Shown: positions 48,047-57,020 of the stretch, piece by piece | How the letters are laid out: every line of letters begins with the position of its first letter | Position numbering within the stretch: position 1 is the first letter of the stretch | Assembly: GCF_020707265.1 (NCBI RefSeq) | Contig: NZ_JAJFEQ010000001.1 | Location: forward strand, 124,001 to 188,000 | Length of the DNA stretch: 64,000 nt | Source of the DNA: Massilia sp. IC2-477 | GTDB lineage: Bacteria > Pseudomonadota > Gammaproteobacteria > Burkholderiales > Burkholderiaceae_D | Direction of reading: 5' to 3' | Notes under the pieces: model-generated | Told to the model about the DNA's origin: nothing | Database searches by the model: none | Seen by the model: the letters and a program-made list of their open reading frames with translations, nothing else | Position numbers and translations under genes: made by a program

Positions 48047-48125
48047 CAATAATGATTACAATTAGTGACAAAGTTCTATTTATTCTCTTCAATTGTTGCG
48101 GTTCTGAAACAGCATGTTGTCAGAA

Positions 48126-48683
48126 TTAATTCCACCAATGACAAGTGTTTCCTGCAGGCGGCAGTTGAGCCTGCTGAGCGCGATGCACGATGCCGGCCTT
48201 GACCGCTTCCTCGGCGTCGAAGATGCGCGCATTGCCCGTCAGGTTGCTGCGGATGTCAGTTGGAGAACCCGCTTCGGTGGTGGCTTCGAGGAAGATGCGC
48301 CCATAGCGCTCGGCATCGAAATCGAGGCAGTCGCGCCACTCGGACACGCGCGAGTGGTCGGCTGCGACCAGGCTGCCGAAGCCCCAGTGCAGCGGGTGGA
48401 TCAGGAAGCGCGTGCCGGGGCAGGCATAGCGCTTCTGCCCGGCCAGGAAGATCACGACGGCGACGGATTCGACGCTGCCGATGTTGTGGGTGGTGAGCGG
48501 TACCGGGAGCGACTTGAGGAAGAAGTAGAGCGCGAAGCCGGCCGTCATGTTGCCGCCTTCGCTCGACATGTGCAGTTCGATCTCGGTTGCGCCGTTCTGC
48601 AGCGCCTGCAGACAGTTGTTGCGGATGGCGCTGGCGGAATTGTGGTTGATCGGTCCGATGAAATGAACGATATGCAATGCCAT
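48126..48683 (-). CDS. ClpP-fold serine protease-like protein
   Basis: 185 residues from ATG 48683 (GGGAGAG upstream). It follows the ClpP/crotonase fold: oxyanion SSEGGNMTAGFALYFFLKS, nucleophile position in GSVESVAVVIFLAG (Ser73) and FLIHPLHWG (His96). Long insertions typical of full ClpP are missing, and no clpX lies nearby. Similar orphan ClpP-like proteins exist in proteobacteria without known substrates. It lies 38 bp after the DUF4153 gene on the same strand. Confidence 0.72.
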   Translation of the reverse strand: MALHIVHFIGPINHNSASAIRNNCLQALQNGATEIELHMSSEGGNMTAGFALYFFLKSLPVPLTTHNIGSVESVAVVIFLAGQKRYACPGTRFLIHPLHWGFGSLVAADHSRVSEWRDCLDFDAERYGRIFLEATTEAGSPTDIRSNLTGNARIFDAEEAVKAGIVHRAQQAQLPPAGNTCHWWN

Positions 48684-48721
48684 GGGCTCTCCCGACGTGG
48701 TGAGCCCAAGCATAGCAAGAT

Positions 48722-50533
48722 TCACTTCGGCGGCGCGTCCGGCTGAGGGGTCGCTTCAGGCGGACAGGGGGCGTCTTCCGCCGTCCAGTCGACCCGGATG
48801 CGCCGTCCCGCGACTTCCAGCTCGGGACGCAGCGGCTGCACGGCGCTGAGCTTTCCTTCGCGCAGGGCCTGGCGGTATGCCGGACATACCGCGCGGATGC
48901 GGCCGGCGATACGCCAGCGGCCGCCTTCTTCCTCGCTTGCGATCACCGAATTCCAGGCATCGTCGCCGAACAGCAGCACTTCCGGCCGCGCATCACCAAT
49001 CACGTCGCGTACCAGCGCATCGCAGGTCCGGCCCCGGAGGCGCAGGCAGTCGGGCAGGTTCGGGCCGACGGCCAGATCGACCCAGTTGATCGCCCTGAAG
49101 CTGTCGGGCAGGCGGGTACCTTCGGGCCAGATACGCAGGTTGGCGGCCAGGTCGGGAGCGTTGGCCAGCAGTCCCTGGTAATAGCGGTTCTGCAGCTTGC
49201 GCACCGCCGCGATACGCTCGCGCAGTGCGGCCCCGCCCTGCGCATCGAGGCGGGCCAGCGCTTCGGCGCCGTAGCGCGCGCCATCGAAGTGCAGGTAGCC
49301 GACGTCGAAGCGCGCTGCCGACACCCGGCCCGACGCCAGCCGCGCGAGCTGGTCCTCCGTCGACAGGCGCGCCGGGTCGAGCAGCGGCGTGTACAAGGCC
49401 AGCAGCACAGCCAGGACCATGAAGGCAGCCGCGATGTTGACTCCGGCGAGGGTCGGCAGCCAGCCCTTGCGCAGCGCGGCGGCCGCGTAGCCGCCTGCAT
49501 AGCAGGCGGCCACCAGCAGGCAGGCCGCGGCGACGACGCGGTCTTCGGTCCAGCCGTGGTCCTGCACGCGCAGGGCAAGGGCGTAGATCGCGAGCAGCGT
49601 GACCGGCACCAGCAGCAGCGAGGCGGCACGGGCCGCCAGCGCGATCGGCCGCGCGACCTGGACTGCGCCGTTCTGCCAGGCGGCGTTGATCAGCACCACG
49701 AAGGCGGCCGCCGCCCCGAGCAGGGAGGCGGCGGCGCTGCGCGTGGCCCACAGCGGTTCCAGCCCCGTGAACGGCAGGCTGGCCAGGAAGCCGGCCACCA
49801 GCAGCGTCAGCACCGGCAGGATCCAGGACAGCAGCACCAGCAGCAGGTTGCGGATGCCGCGCACGATGCCCGGACGCACATCGGTCAGGTGCAGGGCGGT
49901 GGCGAAGGCGAAGGTGGTGACGGGAATGGAAAACCAGGATTCCCGGATCGCCTTGCTGAGGAAATCGAGTTTGATCAGGAGGAAGAGCTGGGCACCCAGG
50001 TGCAGCACCAGCCAGGTGACGCCAACGAACAGGCCGCTGAAAGCCAGTTGCACGCCCAGCTTCCAGGCGGTCTCGAAATAGGCGCCGTACGAGACGATGC
50101 GGCGCCGCTCGAGTGCGCCGGCCAGCACCATGGCATGGGCGATGAACAGGCCGCCGACCAGGGCAAGGTTGAGTTGCGACGATGGCTCCGGTGCGCGCGG
50201 CCTCGGTGGCGCCGGCGGGCGCCAGGCGCCCTCCATGCGCCACACGTCGTGGAAGGCGAGAATGACGATGATGGCGGCCGCGGCCGCGGTCCACAGCAGC
50301 AACTGAGACCGCGTCAGTTGCCCGAGGCCGCTGATGGCGATGACCGGCGCCAGCACGCACAGCAGGAGCAGGGGCACGAACAGGCGCGGCACCGTCGCCG
50401 GCCAGTGCAGTTCCATGCCGGCGCGGTACAGGAAATAGAGAAGCAGGCCCTGGACCAGCCCGATCGCGATGCGGGTGGCGGCAAGTCCCGGCCGCGGGGC
50501 CAGGTCGGGCGTCTCGAGGGCGGCTGCGTGCAT
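48722..50533 (-). CDS. DUF4153 membrane protein
   Basis: 603 residues. About ten to twelve membrane segments fill residues 20-395, followed by a soluble C-terminal domain of about 200 residues rich in Arg and Ala with two cysteines in CLRLRGRTCDAL. DUF4153 proteins have no assigned function. AGGAG precedes the ATG. It sits between uraH (64 bp upstream) and the ClpP-like gene (38 bp downstream), but no functional link to purines is evident. Confidence 0.75.
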   Translation of the reverse strand: MHAAALETPDLAPRPGLAATRIAIGLVQGLLLYFLYRAGMELHWPATVPRLFVPLLLLCVLAPVIAISGLGQLTRSQLLLWTAAAAAIIVILAFHDVWRMEGAWRPPAPPRPRAPEPSSQLNLALVGGLFIAHAMVLAGALERRRIVSYGAYFETAWKLGVQLAFSGLFVGVTWLVLHLGAQLFLLIKLDFLSKAIRESWFSIPVTTFAFATALHLTDVRPGIVRGIRNLLLVLLSWILPVLTLLVAGFLASLPFTGLEPLWATRSAAASLLGAAAAFVVLINAAWQNGAVQVARPIALAARAASLLLVPVTLLAIYALALRVQDHGWTEDRVVAAACLLVAACYAGGYAAAALRKGWLPTLAGVNIAAAFMVLAVLLALYTPLLDPARLSTEDQLARLASGRVSAARFDVGYLHFDGARYGAEALARLDAQGGAALRERIAAVRKLQNRYYQGLLANAPDLAANLRIWPEGTRLPDSFRAINWVDLAVGPNLPDCLRLRGRTCDALVRDVIGDARPEVLLFGDDAWNSVIASEEEGGRWRIAGRIRAVCPAYRQALREGKLSAVQPLRPELEVAGRRIRVDWTAEDAPCPPEATPQPDAPPK

Positions 50534-50597
50534 GGCGGCTCCTGGTTGTTGTTCAGTAAATATTACTGCGGTTCAACCCGGCCGGCGATAGTTTTGC

Positions 50598-50951
50598 TCA
50601 GCTGCCCCGGTAAGTGGAATAGGACCAGGGCGTCATCACCAACGGCACGTGGTAGTTCTGCGCGCTGTCGGCAATGCCGAAGGCGATCGTGATGCGGTCG
50701 AGGAAACGGGGGGAGGGCAGTTCCACGCCCTGGGCGGCAAAATAGTCGCCGGCGTGGAACACCAGCTCGTACTGGCCCGGGCGCATCAGATCGCCTTCCA
50801 GCAGCGGGGCGCCGCAGCGGCCGTCGCCGTTGGTAAGCTCGGTCTTGATCAGGGTGCGCCCGCCGGCGGCAAAGGCATACAGCTCGACCCGCACGCCGGC
50901 CCCCGGGCGGCCATGGGCGGTATCGAGGACGTGGGTGGAAAGTTTGCCCAT
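50598..50951 (-). CDS. uraH: 5-hydroxyisourate hydrolase
   Basis: 117 residues, transthyretin-like. Signatures are [14 protein letters not shown] (His7), [18 protein letters not shown] with the C-terminal YRGS tetrapeptide, and Arg47 in the middle. It hydrolyses 5-hydroxyisourate to OHCU in the urate-to-allantoin route. Divergent from puuE across a region with a perfect inverted repeat. Confidence 0.94.
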   Translation of the reverse strand: MGKLSTHVLDTAHGRPGAGVRVELYAFAAGGRTLIKTELTNGDGRCGAPLLEGDLMRPGQYELVFHAGDYFAAQGVELPSPRFLDRITIAFGIADSAQNYHVPLVMTPWSYSTYRGS

Positions 50952-50992
50952 GCGGCTCCCATATGTGAAGGATGAGTCGGAGTATGCGACGA

Positions 50993-51026
50993 ATCATATA
51001 CCGTTGTGCTTCCTGCAATATATGAT
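50993..51026. promoter_or_regulatory. Inverted repeat between uraH and puuE
   Basis: ATCATATA (50993-51000) and TATATGAT (51019-51026) are perfect 8-bp arms 18 bp apart in the 96-bp divergent region. A good candidate operator for a purine-responsive regulator that is not encoded in the window. Confidence 0.5.
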
Positions 51027-51047
51027 CGCCGATATACCTCCTTTTCT

Positions 51048-51998
51048 ATGACGCTCATGGACACCTACCAGAACTATCCGCGCGACCTGGTTGGCTACGG
51101 CCGCACGCCGCCCCATGCCCGCTGGCCCGGCGGCGCCCGGGTCGCCCTGCAGTTCGTGCTGAACTACGAGGAAGGGGCGGAAAACTGCGTGCTGCACGGC
51201 GACCCGGCCTCGGAGACCTTTTTATCCGAGATCATCGGCGCCCAAGCCTTCCCGATGCGCCACATGAGCATGGAGTCGCTGTATGAATACGGCTCGCGCG
51301 CCGGCCTGTGGCGGGTGCTGCGCCTGTTCGAAGAGCGCGGGCTGCCGCTGACGGTGTTCGGGGTGGCGATGGCGCTCAAGCGCAACCCGGAGGCGGTGAG
51401 CGCCTTCCGCGAACTGGGCCACGAGATCGCCTGCCACGGCCTGCGCTGGATCTCGTACCAGAACGTGGACGAGGCCACCGAGCGTGCCCACATGCAGGAA
51501 GCGGTGCAGATCATCCGCGAGCTCACCGGAGAAGCGCCGCTCGGCTGGTACACGGGACGCGACTCGCCCAACACGCGCCGCCTGGTGGTCGAACACGGCG
51601 GATTCGCCTACGACGCCGACCACTACGGCGACGACCTGCCGTTCTGGCAGGAGGTGGCGGTGAGCGGGGGCGAAACGGTGCCGCACCTGGTGGTGCCCTA
51701 TACCCTCGACACCAACGACATGCGCTTCGCCGCCATGCAGGGCTTCAATTCGGGGACCCAGTTCTTCGACTACCTAAAGGATGCCTTCGACGTGCTGTAC
51801 GTGGAAGGCGACCCGAACGGCCTGGACCGGCCGAAGATGCTGTCGATCGGCCTGCACTGCCGCCTGGTCGGACGGCCGGCGCGCGCCGCGGCGCTGGCGC
51901 GCTTCCTCGATTACGTGCAAGGACACGAGGGCGTCTGGATCTCGCGCCGCATCGACATCGCCCGGCACTGGAAAAGCGTGCATCCTTTCCTAAAATGA
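51048..51998 (+). CDS. puuE: Allantoinase PuuE (polysaccharide deacetylase fold)
   Basis: 316 residues from ATG 51048 (a second ATG at 51057 is equally possible; frame also opens upstream at 51006). NodB-like fold with FVLNYEEGAENCVLHGD, EYGSRAGLWRVLRLF, HEIACHGLRWI and GWYTGRDSPNTRRL, characteristic of the metal-dependent or cofactor-free allantoinase PuuE rather than a chitin deacetylase. It opens allantoin to allantoate. Upstream of xdhA on the same strand with a 117-bp gap. Confidence 0.9.
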   Translation: MTLMDTYQNYPRDLVGYGRTPPHARWPGGARVALQFVLNYEEGAENCVLHGDPASETFLSEIIGAQAFPMRHMSMESLYEYGSRAGLWRVLRLFEERGLPLTVFGVAMALKRNPEAVSAFRELGHEIACHGLRWISYQNVDEATERAHMQEAVQIIRELTGEAPLGWYTGRDSPNTRRLVVEHGGFAYDADHYGDDLPFWQEVAVSGGETVPHLVVPYTLDTNDMRFAAMQGFNSGTQFFDYLKDAFDVLYVEGDPNGLDRPKMLSIGLHCRLVGRPARAAALARFLDYVQGHEGVWISRRIDIARHWKSVHPFLK

Positions 51999-52014
51999 AA
52001 GCGTGGAAGGATTC

Positions 52015-52060
52015 ATAAGATATACGAATATATTGATAAGTAATATATAGATTGTCTTAT
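52015..52060 (+). other. AT-rich symmetrical element before xdhA
   Basis: Outer arms ATAAGA (52015-52020) and TCTTAT (52055-52060) enclose a 7-bp inner stem (52028-52034 with 52042-52048) with symmetrical internal gaps of about seven bases. It could be an operator dyad or an RNA stem-loop in the xdhA leader. It does not match the purine riboswitch core I remember. Confidence 0.4.
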
Positions 52061-52115
52061 AAATGAAATGCCTTTGGGTGCTAGCCTTCCGCCCTTGCCT
52101 GAGAATGAGAACACC

Positions 52116-53576
52116 ATGTCCGAGCCGATCCGATTCTATTACCGTGGCGCCCTGCGGGAAGTGCGCGATGCGCAGCCCACGCAGACCATCCTGCAGCACC
52201 TGCGGGAAGACCTGCACTGCACCGGCACCAAGGAAGGCTGCGCCGAAGGCGACTGCGGCGCCTGCACGGTGGTGCTCGGCTCGCTGGAAGGCGGGCAGCT
52301 CGAACTCAAGGCGGTCAATTCCTGCATCCAGTTCACCCCCACGCTCGACGGCAAGGCCCTGTTCACGGTGGAAGACCTGCAGCAGCAGGACGGTTCGCTG
52401 CACCCGGTGCAGCAGGCGCTGGTCGAGTGCCACGGTTCCCAGTGCGGCTTCTGCACGCCGGGCTTTGCCATGTCGCTGTGGGGCATGTACCTGAAACAGG
52501 ATGGCGCACCCACGCGCTGCCAGATCGACGACGCCCTGTCGGGCAACCTGTGCCGCTGCACCGGCTACCGTCCGATCATCGATGCTGCCCGGCGCATGGT
52601 CGAGCTGCCGCCGGCTGCTTTTGACCGCGCCGCGCTGGCCGAACGTCTGCAGCTGCTTCAGCGCACCCATGGTTTCAGCTATGAAGCGAAGGGCGGACGC
52701 TTCCACATCCCGCGCACGCTGGACGAACTGGTCCAGCTGCGCGCCGAACACCCGGCCGCGCTGCTGCTGGCCGGTTCCACTGATGTCGGCCTGTGGGTGA
52801 CCAAGCACATGCGCGAGCTGAACGACATCATCTACCTGGGCCAGGTGGACGCGTTGAAGGTCGTGGCGGAAAGCGACGGCATGCTCGAGATCGGCGCCGG
52901 CGTCACGCTGAACGACGCCTACGCCGCCATCTGCCGCCATTACCCCGACGAGCTGTCGGAGATGTGGCAGCGCTTCGCCTCGCTCCCGATCCGCAACGCC
53001 GGCACCCTGGGCGGCAACGTCGCCAACGGCTCGCCGATCGGCGACTCGATGCCCTGGCTGATCGCCCTGGGCAGCCAGGTGGTGCTGCGCGGCGCTGCGG
53101 GCGAGCGCGTGCTGGCGCTGGAAGATTTCTATCTCGGCTACCAGCAGAAAGACCTGCAGGCCGGCGAATTCGTCCAGGGCCTGCGCATCCCACTGCGCCG
53201 TGAGGGGCTGCGGATGCGTACCTATAAACTGGCCAAGCGCTTCGACCAGGACATTTCGGCCGTGTGCGCGGCCTTCGCCATCACGCTCGATGGCGACAGC
53301 ATCGCCAGCGCACGCATCGCGTTTGGCGGCATGGCGGCCACGCCCAAGCGCGCGGCGCAAGCCGAAGCGGCACTGGTCGGCGAGGCCTGGAATGAGGCCA
53401 CCATGCGCGCGGCCATGAGCATGCTGGCGCAGGATTACGCCCCCTTGAGCGACATGCGCGCTTCCAGCAGCTACCGCATGCAGGCGGCGCAGAACCTGCT
53501 GCGCCGCTTCTGGCTCGAGACCCGCGTCGACAATCCGCTGCCGTCAACGGCGGTCAATGCCTTCGCGGCCGGTTGA
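52116..53576 (+). CDS. xdhA: Xanthine dehydrogenase, FeS/FAD subunit XdhA
   Basis: 486 residues from ATG 52116, where the family N-terminus begins (an open stretch lies upstream to 52068). The plant-type [2Fe-2S] cluster is at Cys42/47/50/70 and the second at Cys110/113/146/148 ([18 protein letters not shown]). The FAD-binding domain follows from about 190 ([27 protein letters not shown]). It oxidises hypoxanthine and xanthine to urate in the cytoplasm with XdhB. 10 bp before xdhB. Confidence 0.96.
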   Translation: MSEPIRFYYRGALREVRDAQPTQTILQHLREDLHCTGTKEGCAEGDCGACTVVLGSLEGGQLELKAVNSCIQFTPTLDGKALFTVEDLQQQDGSLHPVQQALVECHGSQCGFCTPGFAMSLWGMYLKQDGAPTRCQIDDALSGNLCRCTGYRPIIDAARRMVELPPAAFDRAALAERLQLLQRTHGFSYEAKGGRFHIPRTLDELVQLRAEHPAALLLAGSTDVGLWVTKHMRELNDIIYLGQVDALKVVAESDGMLEIGAGVTLNDAYAAICRHYPDELSEMWQRFASLPIRNAGTLGGNVANGSPIGDSMPWLIALGSQVVLRGAAGERVLALEDFYLGYQQKDLQAGEFVQGLRIPLRREGLRMRTYKLAKRFDQDISAVCAAFAITLDGDSIASARIAFGGMAATPKRAAQAEAALVGEAWNEATMRAAMSMLAQDYAPLSDMRASSSYRMQAAQNLLRRFWLETRVDNPLPSTAVNAFAAG

Positions 53577-53586
53577 GGAGAGCGAC

Positions 53587-55929
53587 ATGAACGACGCAGG
53601 CATCCCTATCCTCGACGCAAGGCAGTTGGACACTGCGTGGACCGAAGTCGGCCGCGCGCGGCCGCACGAATCCGCCGTACTGCACGTGCTCGGCCAGGCC
53701 ACCTATACCGACGACATCCCTGAGACTGCCGGCACCCTGCACGCGGCACTCGGCCTGTCCTCCCACGCCCATGCGCGCATCCTCGGCATCGACCTGGAAC
53801 CCGTGCGCGCCAGCCGCGGCGTGGTCGCGGTCCTGACGGCGCGCGACATCCCGGGCACCAACGATTGCGGCCCGATCATCCACGACGACCCGATCCTGGC
53901 CGACGGCCTGGTCCAGTACGTCGGCCAGCCGATGTTCATCGTCGTCGCCGACAGCCACGACAACGCGCGCCGCGCCGCGAAACTGGCGAAGGTCGAGTAC
54001 GAAGACCTGCCGGCCATCCTCACGCCGCAGGCGGCGCGCGCCGCGCAATCGTATGTGCTGCCGCCGATGCGCCTCGCGCGCGGCGATGCCGAAAGCGCTT
54101 TTGCCTCTTCCCCCTACCGCGTGAAAGGCGAGCTGTACGTTGGCGGCCAGGAACAGTTCTACCTCGAAGGCCAGATCGCCTATGCGATCCCGGGAGAGGA
54201 CCGCGGCATGCATGTCTACTGCTCGACCCAGCATCCGAGCGAAATGCAGCACGTGGTCGCGCACGCGCTCGGCTTGCATTCGCACCACGTGGTGGTCGAG
54301 TGCCGCCGCATGGGCGGCGGCTTCGGCGGCAAGGAATCGCAGTCGGCGCTGTGGGCGTCCGGCGCGGCGATCGCGGCCGCCCACCTGCGCCGCCCGGTCA
54401 AGCTGCGCGCCGACCGCGACGACGACATGCTCGTCACCGGCAAGCGCCACTGCTTCCACTACGAGTACGAAGTCGGCTACGACGGGGAAGGGCGCATCGT
54501 TGCGGCGAAAGTCGACATGGTCACGCGCGCCGGCTTCTCGGCCGACCTGTCCGGCCCCGTGGCCACGCGCGCCGTCTGCCACTTCGACAATACTTATTAC
54601 CTCTCCGACGTCGAGATCCGCGCCGCCTGCGGCAAGACCAACACCCAGTCGAACACCGCCTTCCGCGGCTTCGGCGGGCCGCAGGGTGCGATCGCGATCG
54701 AATACGTGATCGACGAGATCGCCCGCAATCTGGGCCGCGACCCGCTCGACATCCGGCGCCTGAATTTCTACGGCAAGGCCGATCGCAACGTCACGCCCTA
54801 CGGCCAGGCGGTGGTCGACAACGTGATCCACGAACTGGTGGCCGAGCTGGAACAGACCAGCGACTACCGCGCCCGCCGTACCGCAATTAACGAATTCAAC
54901 CGCTGCAGCCCGGTGCTGAAGAAGGGCCTGGCGCTCACCCCGGTGAAATTCGGCATCGCCTTCAACGTCACCCACCTGAACCAGGCCGGCGCGCTGGTGC
55001 ACGTCTACGTGGATGGCTCGATCCTCGTGAACCACGGCGGCACCGAGATGGGGCAGGGCATCAACACCAAGGTGATGCAGGTGATCGCGCACGAGCTGGG
55101 CGTGGACCTGGAGCGTGTGCGCGCCACCGCCACCAATACCAGCAAGGTCGCCAACACCTCGGCCACGGCAGCGTCCACCGGCGCGGACCTGAACGGCAAG
55201 GCGGCGCAGGACGCCGCGCGCAAGATCCGCGAGCGCCTGGCTGCGTTCGTGGCCTCGCAGTTCGGCGGCGAGCCGTCCGAGGTGCGCTTCGCCGACGACA
55301 CCGTCTTCGTGGCCGGCCAGGCGCTGCGCTTCGGCGAAGTGGTGGCCAAGGCCTATCTGGCGCGGGTGCAGCTGTGGTCGGACGGCTTCTATGCCACCCC
55401 CGGCCTGCACTGGGATCCGAAGACCATGAACGGCAATCCCTTCTCGTATTACGCCTACGGCGCCGCGGTGTCGGAAGTGGTGGTGGACACCCTCACCGGC
55501 GAATGGAAGCTGCTGCGCGCCGACACCCTCTACGACGCCGGTAACTCGCTGAACCCGGCGATCGACATCGGCCAGGTCGAAGGCGCCTTCATCCAGGGCA
55601 TGGGCTGGCTCACCACCGAAGAACTGTGGTGGAACCCGGCGGGCAAGTTGATGACGCACGCGCCGTCGACCTACAAGATTCCTGGTATCTCCGACTGCCC
55701 GGAAGACTTCCGCGTGCGCCTCTTCAAGAACCGCAATGTCGCCGACAGCATCCACCGCTCCAAGGCGGTGGGCGAGCCGCCGCTGCTGCTGCCGTTCTCG
55801 GTGTTCTTTGCGATTCGCGATGCCATCTCGAGCGTGGGCGGCCATCGCGTGAATCCGCCGTTGAACGCGCCGGCCACCTGTGAGGAAATCCTCAAGGCGG
55901 TGGCCTACGTCGAATCGGCGAGTGCCTGA
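53587..55929 (+). CDS. xdhB: Xanthine dehydrogenase, molybdopterin subunit XdhB
   Basis: 780 residues from ATG 53587, with GAGGAG 8 nt upstream. Molybdenum cofactor contacts: MGGGFGGKESQ near 250, FRGFGGPQG near 360, GTEMGQGINTKV near 490, and the active-site glutamate in KAVGEPPLLLPFS near 735. Catalytic subunit of xanthine oxidation. Its stop overlaps the xdhC ATG by one base (TGATG), so translation is coupled. Confidence 0.96.
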   Translation: MNDAGIPILDARQLDTAWTEVGRARPHESAVLHVLGQATYTDDIPETAGTLHAALGLSSHAHARILGIDLEPVRASRGVVAVLTARDIPGTNDCGPIIHDDPILADGLVQYVGQPMFIVVADSHDNARRAAKLAKVEYEDLPAILTPQAARAAQSYVLPPMRLARGDAESAFASSPYRVKGELYVGGQEQFYLEGQIAYAIPGEDRGMHVYCSTQHPSEMQHVVAHALGLHSHHVVVECRRMGGGFGGKESQSALWASGAAIAAAHLRRPVKLRADRDDDMLVTGKRHCFHYEYEVGYDGEGRIVAAKVDMVTRAGFSADLSGPVATRAVCHFDNTYYLSDVEIRAACGKTNTQSNTAFRGFGGPQGAIAIEYVIDEIARNLGRDPLDIRRLNFYGKADRNVTPYGQAVVDNVIHELVAELEQTSDYRARRTAINEFNRCSPVLKKGLALTPVKFGIAFNVTHLNQAGALVHVYVDGSILVNHGGTEMGQGINTKVMQVIAHELGVDLERVRATATNTSKVANTSATAASTGADLNGKAAQDAARKIRERLAAFVASQFGGEPSEVRFADDTVFVAGQALRFGEVVAKAYLARVQLWSDGFYATPGLHWDPKTMNGNPFSYYAYGAAVSEVVVDTLTGEWKLLRADTLYDAGNSLNPAIDIGQVEGAFIQGMGWLTTEELWWNPAGKLMTHAPSTYKIPGISDCPEDFRVRLFKNRNVADSIHRSKAVGEPPLLLPFSVFFAIRDAISSVGGHRVNPPLNAPATCEEILKAVAYVESASA

Positions 55930-57020
55930 TGAGCGATTGGCTTCCATCCGAGCTGCACGCGCCGGCAGTGCTGGTGACGGTCGCCCGCGTCGAGGGTTCC
56001 GTCCCGCGCGAGCCGGGTGCCCGCATGCTGGTGGATGCCCAGGGTTTCAGGGGCACCATTGGCGGCGGCCACCTGGAGCACCGGGCGCTGGAGATGGCGC
56101 GCGCGATGCTGGAGCAGGGCGGGGCCGCGCACGTCGAACGCTTTCCGCTGGGGCCAAAGCTGGGACAGTGCTGCGGTGGTATCGCCTGGCTGGCGTTCGA
56201 GTTTGCCGATGCGCAGCAGCTGTCACTGCTCGACAGTCGGCGCAATGAGGACACCTGGCGGGTGGTTTGTGTAGGGGTGATCTGGTCCAGTGGACCAGAT
56301 CACGGTCACCCGCCCACGCGGTCGGCGAAAGATGAGGGACAGCCTGTGCGTCCGCCAGTTGACCGCGTGGGCGGCGAAGCCGCCCACCCTACGGGTATAT
56401 TCGACGGAAGCGGGCGCCAGCTCACTTGCGGCGAGGCCCCTGCCTTTGATCGCACCCAGGGCACCCACGTCTTCCAGGACGACGCAGGCCGTCTCTGGCT
56501 GGCCGACGCTGTCCTCGCCCCGCGCGCCCACCTGATGCTGTTCGGCGCCGGCCATGTCGGCGCCGCCATCGTGCGCGCCCTGGCCGAGCTGCCTTGCCGC
56601 GTGACCTGGGTCGACGAGCGCGAGGACCTGTTCCCGGCCGCCATGCCGGCCAACGTGACGGTCGAAGCGACCGACACGCCCGAAGCGCTTGTTGAAAACG
56701 CACCACAGGGCACCACCTTTCTGGTCATGACCCACAGCCATGCCCTTGACCTGAGCCTGTCGCACGCGATACTGTCCCGCCCCGGCGCCCAGGATTGGTT
56801 CGGCCTGATCGGCTCCGCTACCAAGCGCCGCCAGTTCGAGCACCGCCTGCGCGAACGCGGCGTCAATGATGCGCGCCTCGCCACCATGGTTTGCCCGGTC
56901 GGCATTCCCGGCATCGAGGGCAAGGCCCCGGCCGTGATCGCGGCCTCCGTGGCGGCCCAGCTGCTCACCGTATGGGAAGCGGCAGCCCGCCCAATTGAAG
57001 TTTCAACGGAAATACACTGA
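55929..57020 (+). CDS. xdhC: XdhC, xanthine dehydrogenase maturation factor with an in-frame repeat insertion
   Basis: 363 residues. XdhC binds the molybdenum cofactor and helps insert its sulphurated form into XdhB. The N-terminal domain (VLVTVARVEGSVPREPGARM, GGGHLEHRALEMA) and the C-terminal Rossmann domain (LMLFGAGHVGAAIVRAL, GLIGSATKRRQFEHRL, VCPVGIPGIEGKAP) are both intact. Between them residues 115-155 are encoded by palindromic element copy 3 (56271-56392) and look like no XdhC sequence (IWSSGPDHGHPPTRSAKDEG and onward). The frame is kept across it. Overlaps xdhB and guaD by one base each. Confidence 0.9.
   Translation: MSDWLPSELHAPAVLVTVARVEGSVPREPGARMLVDAQGFRGTIGGGHLEHRALEMARAMLEQGGAAHVERFPLGPKLGQCCGGIAWLAFEFADAQQLSLLDSRRNEDTWRVVCVGVIWSSGPDHGHPPTRSAKDEGQPVRPPVDRVGGEAAHPTGIFDGSGRQLTCGEAPAFDRTQGTHVFQDDAGRLWLADAVLAPRAHLMLFGAGHVGAAIVRALAELPCRVTWVDEREDLFPAAMPANVTVEATDTPEALVENAPQGTTFLVMTHSHALDLSLSHAILSRPGAQDWFGLIGSATKRRQFEHRLRERGVNDARLATMVCPVGIPGIEGKAPAVIAASVAAQLLTVWEAAARPIEVSTEIH
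56271..56392. repeat. Palindromic element, GTAGGGTGG family, copy 3, inside xdhC
   Basis: 122 bp with ends GTAGGGGTGA and CCACCCTAC. It has a 25-nt palindrome (56278-56302) with 12-bp perfect arms centred on TCCAGTGGA, and an inner perfect 13-bp inverted repeat (56311-56323 with 56361-56373) with the CGCCCACGCG core. It carries no stop codon in the xdhC frame. Confidence 0.85.

Noticed and set aside
52015-52115. A purine riboswitch before xdhA
   Set aside because: The conserved core loops of the guanine/adenine aptamer are not there; only AT-rich stems are seen.
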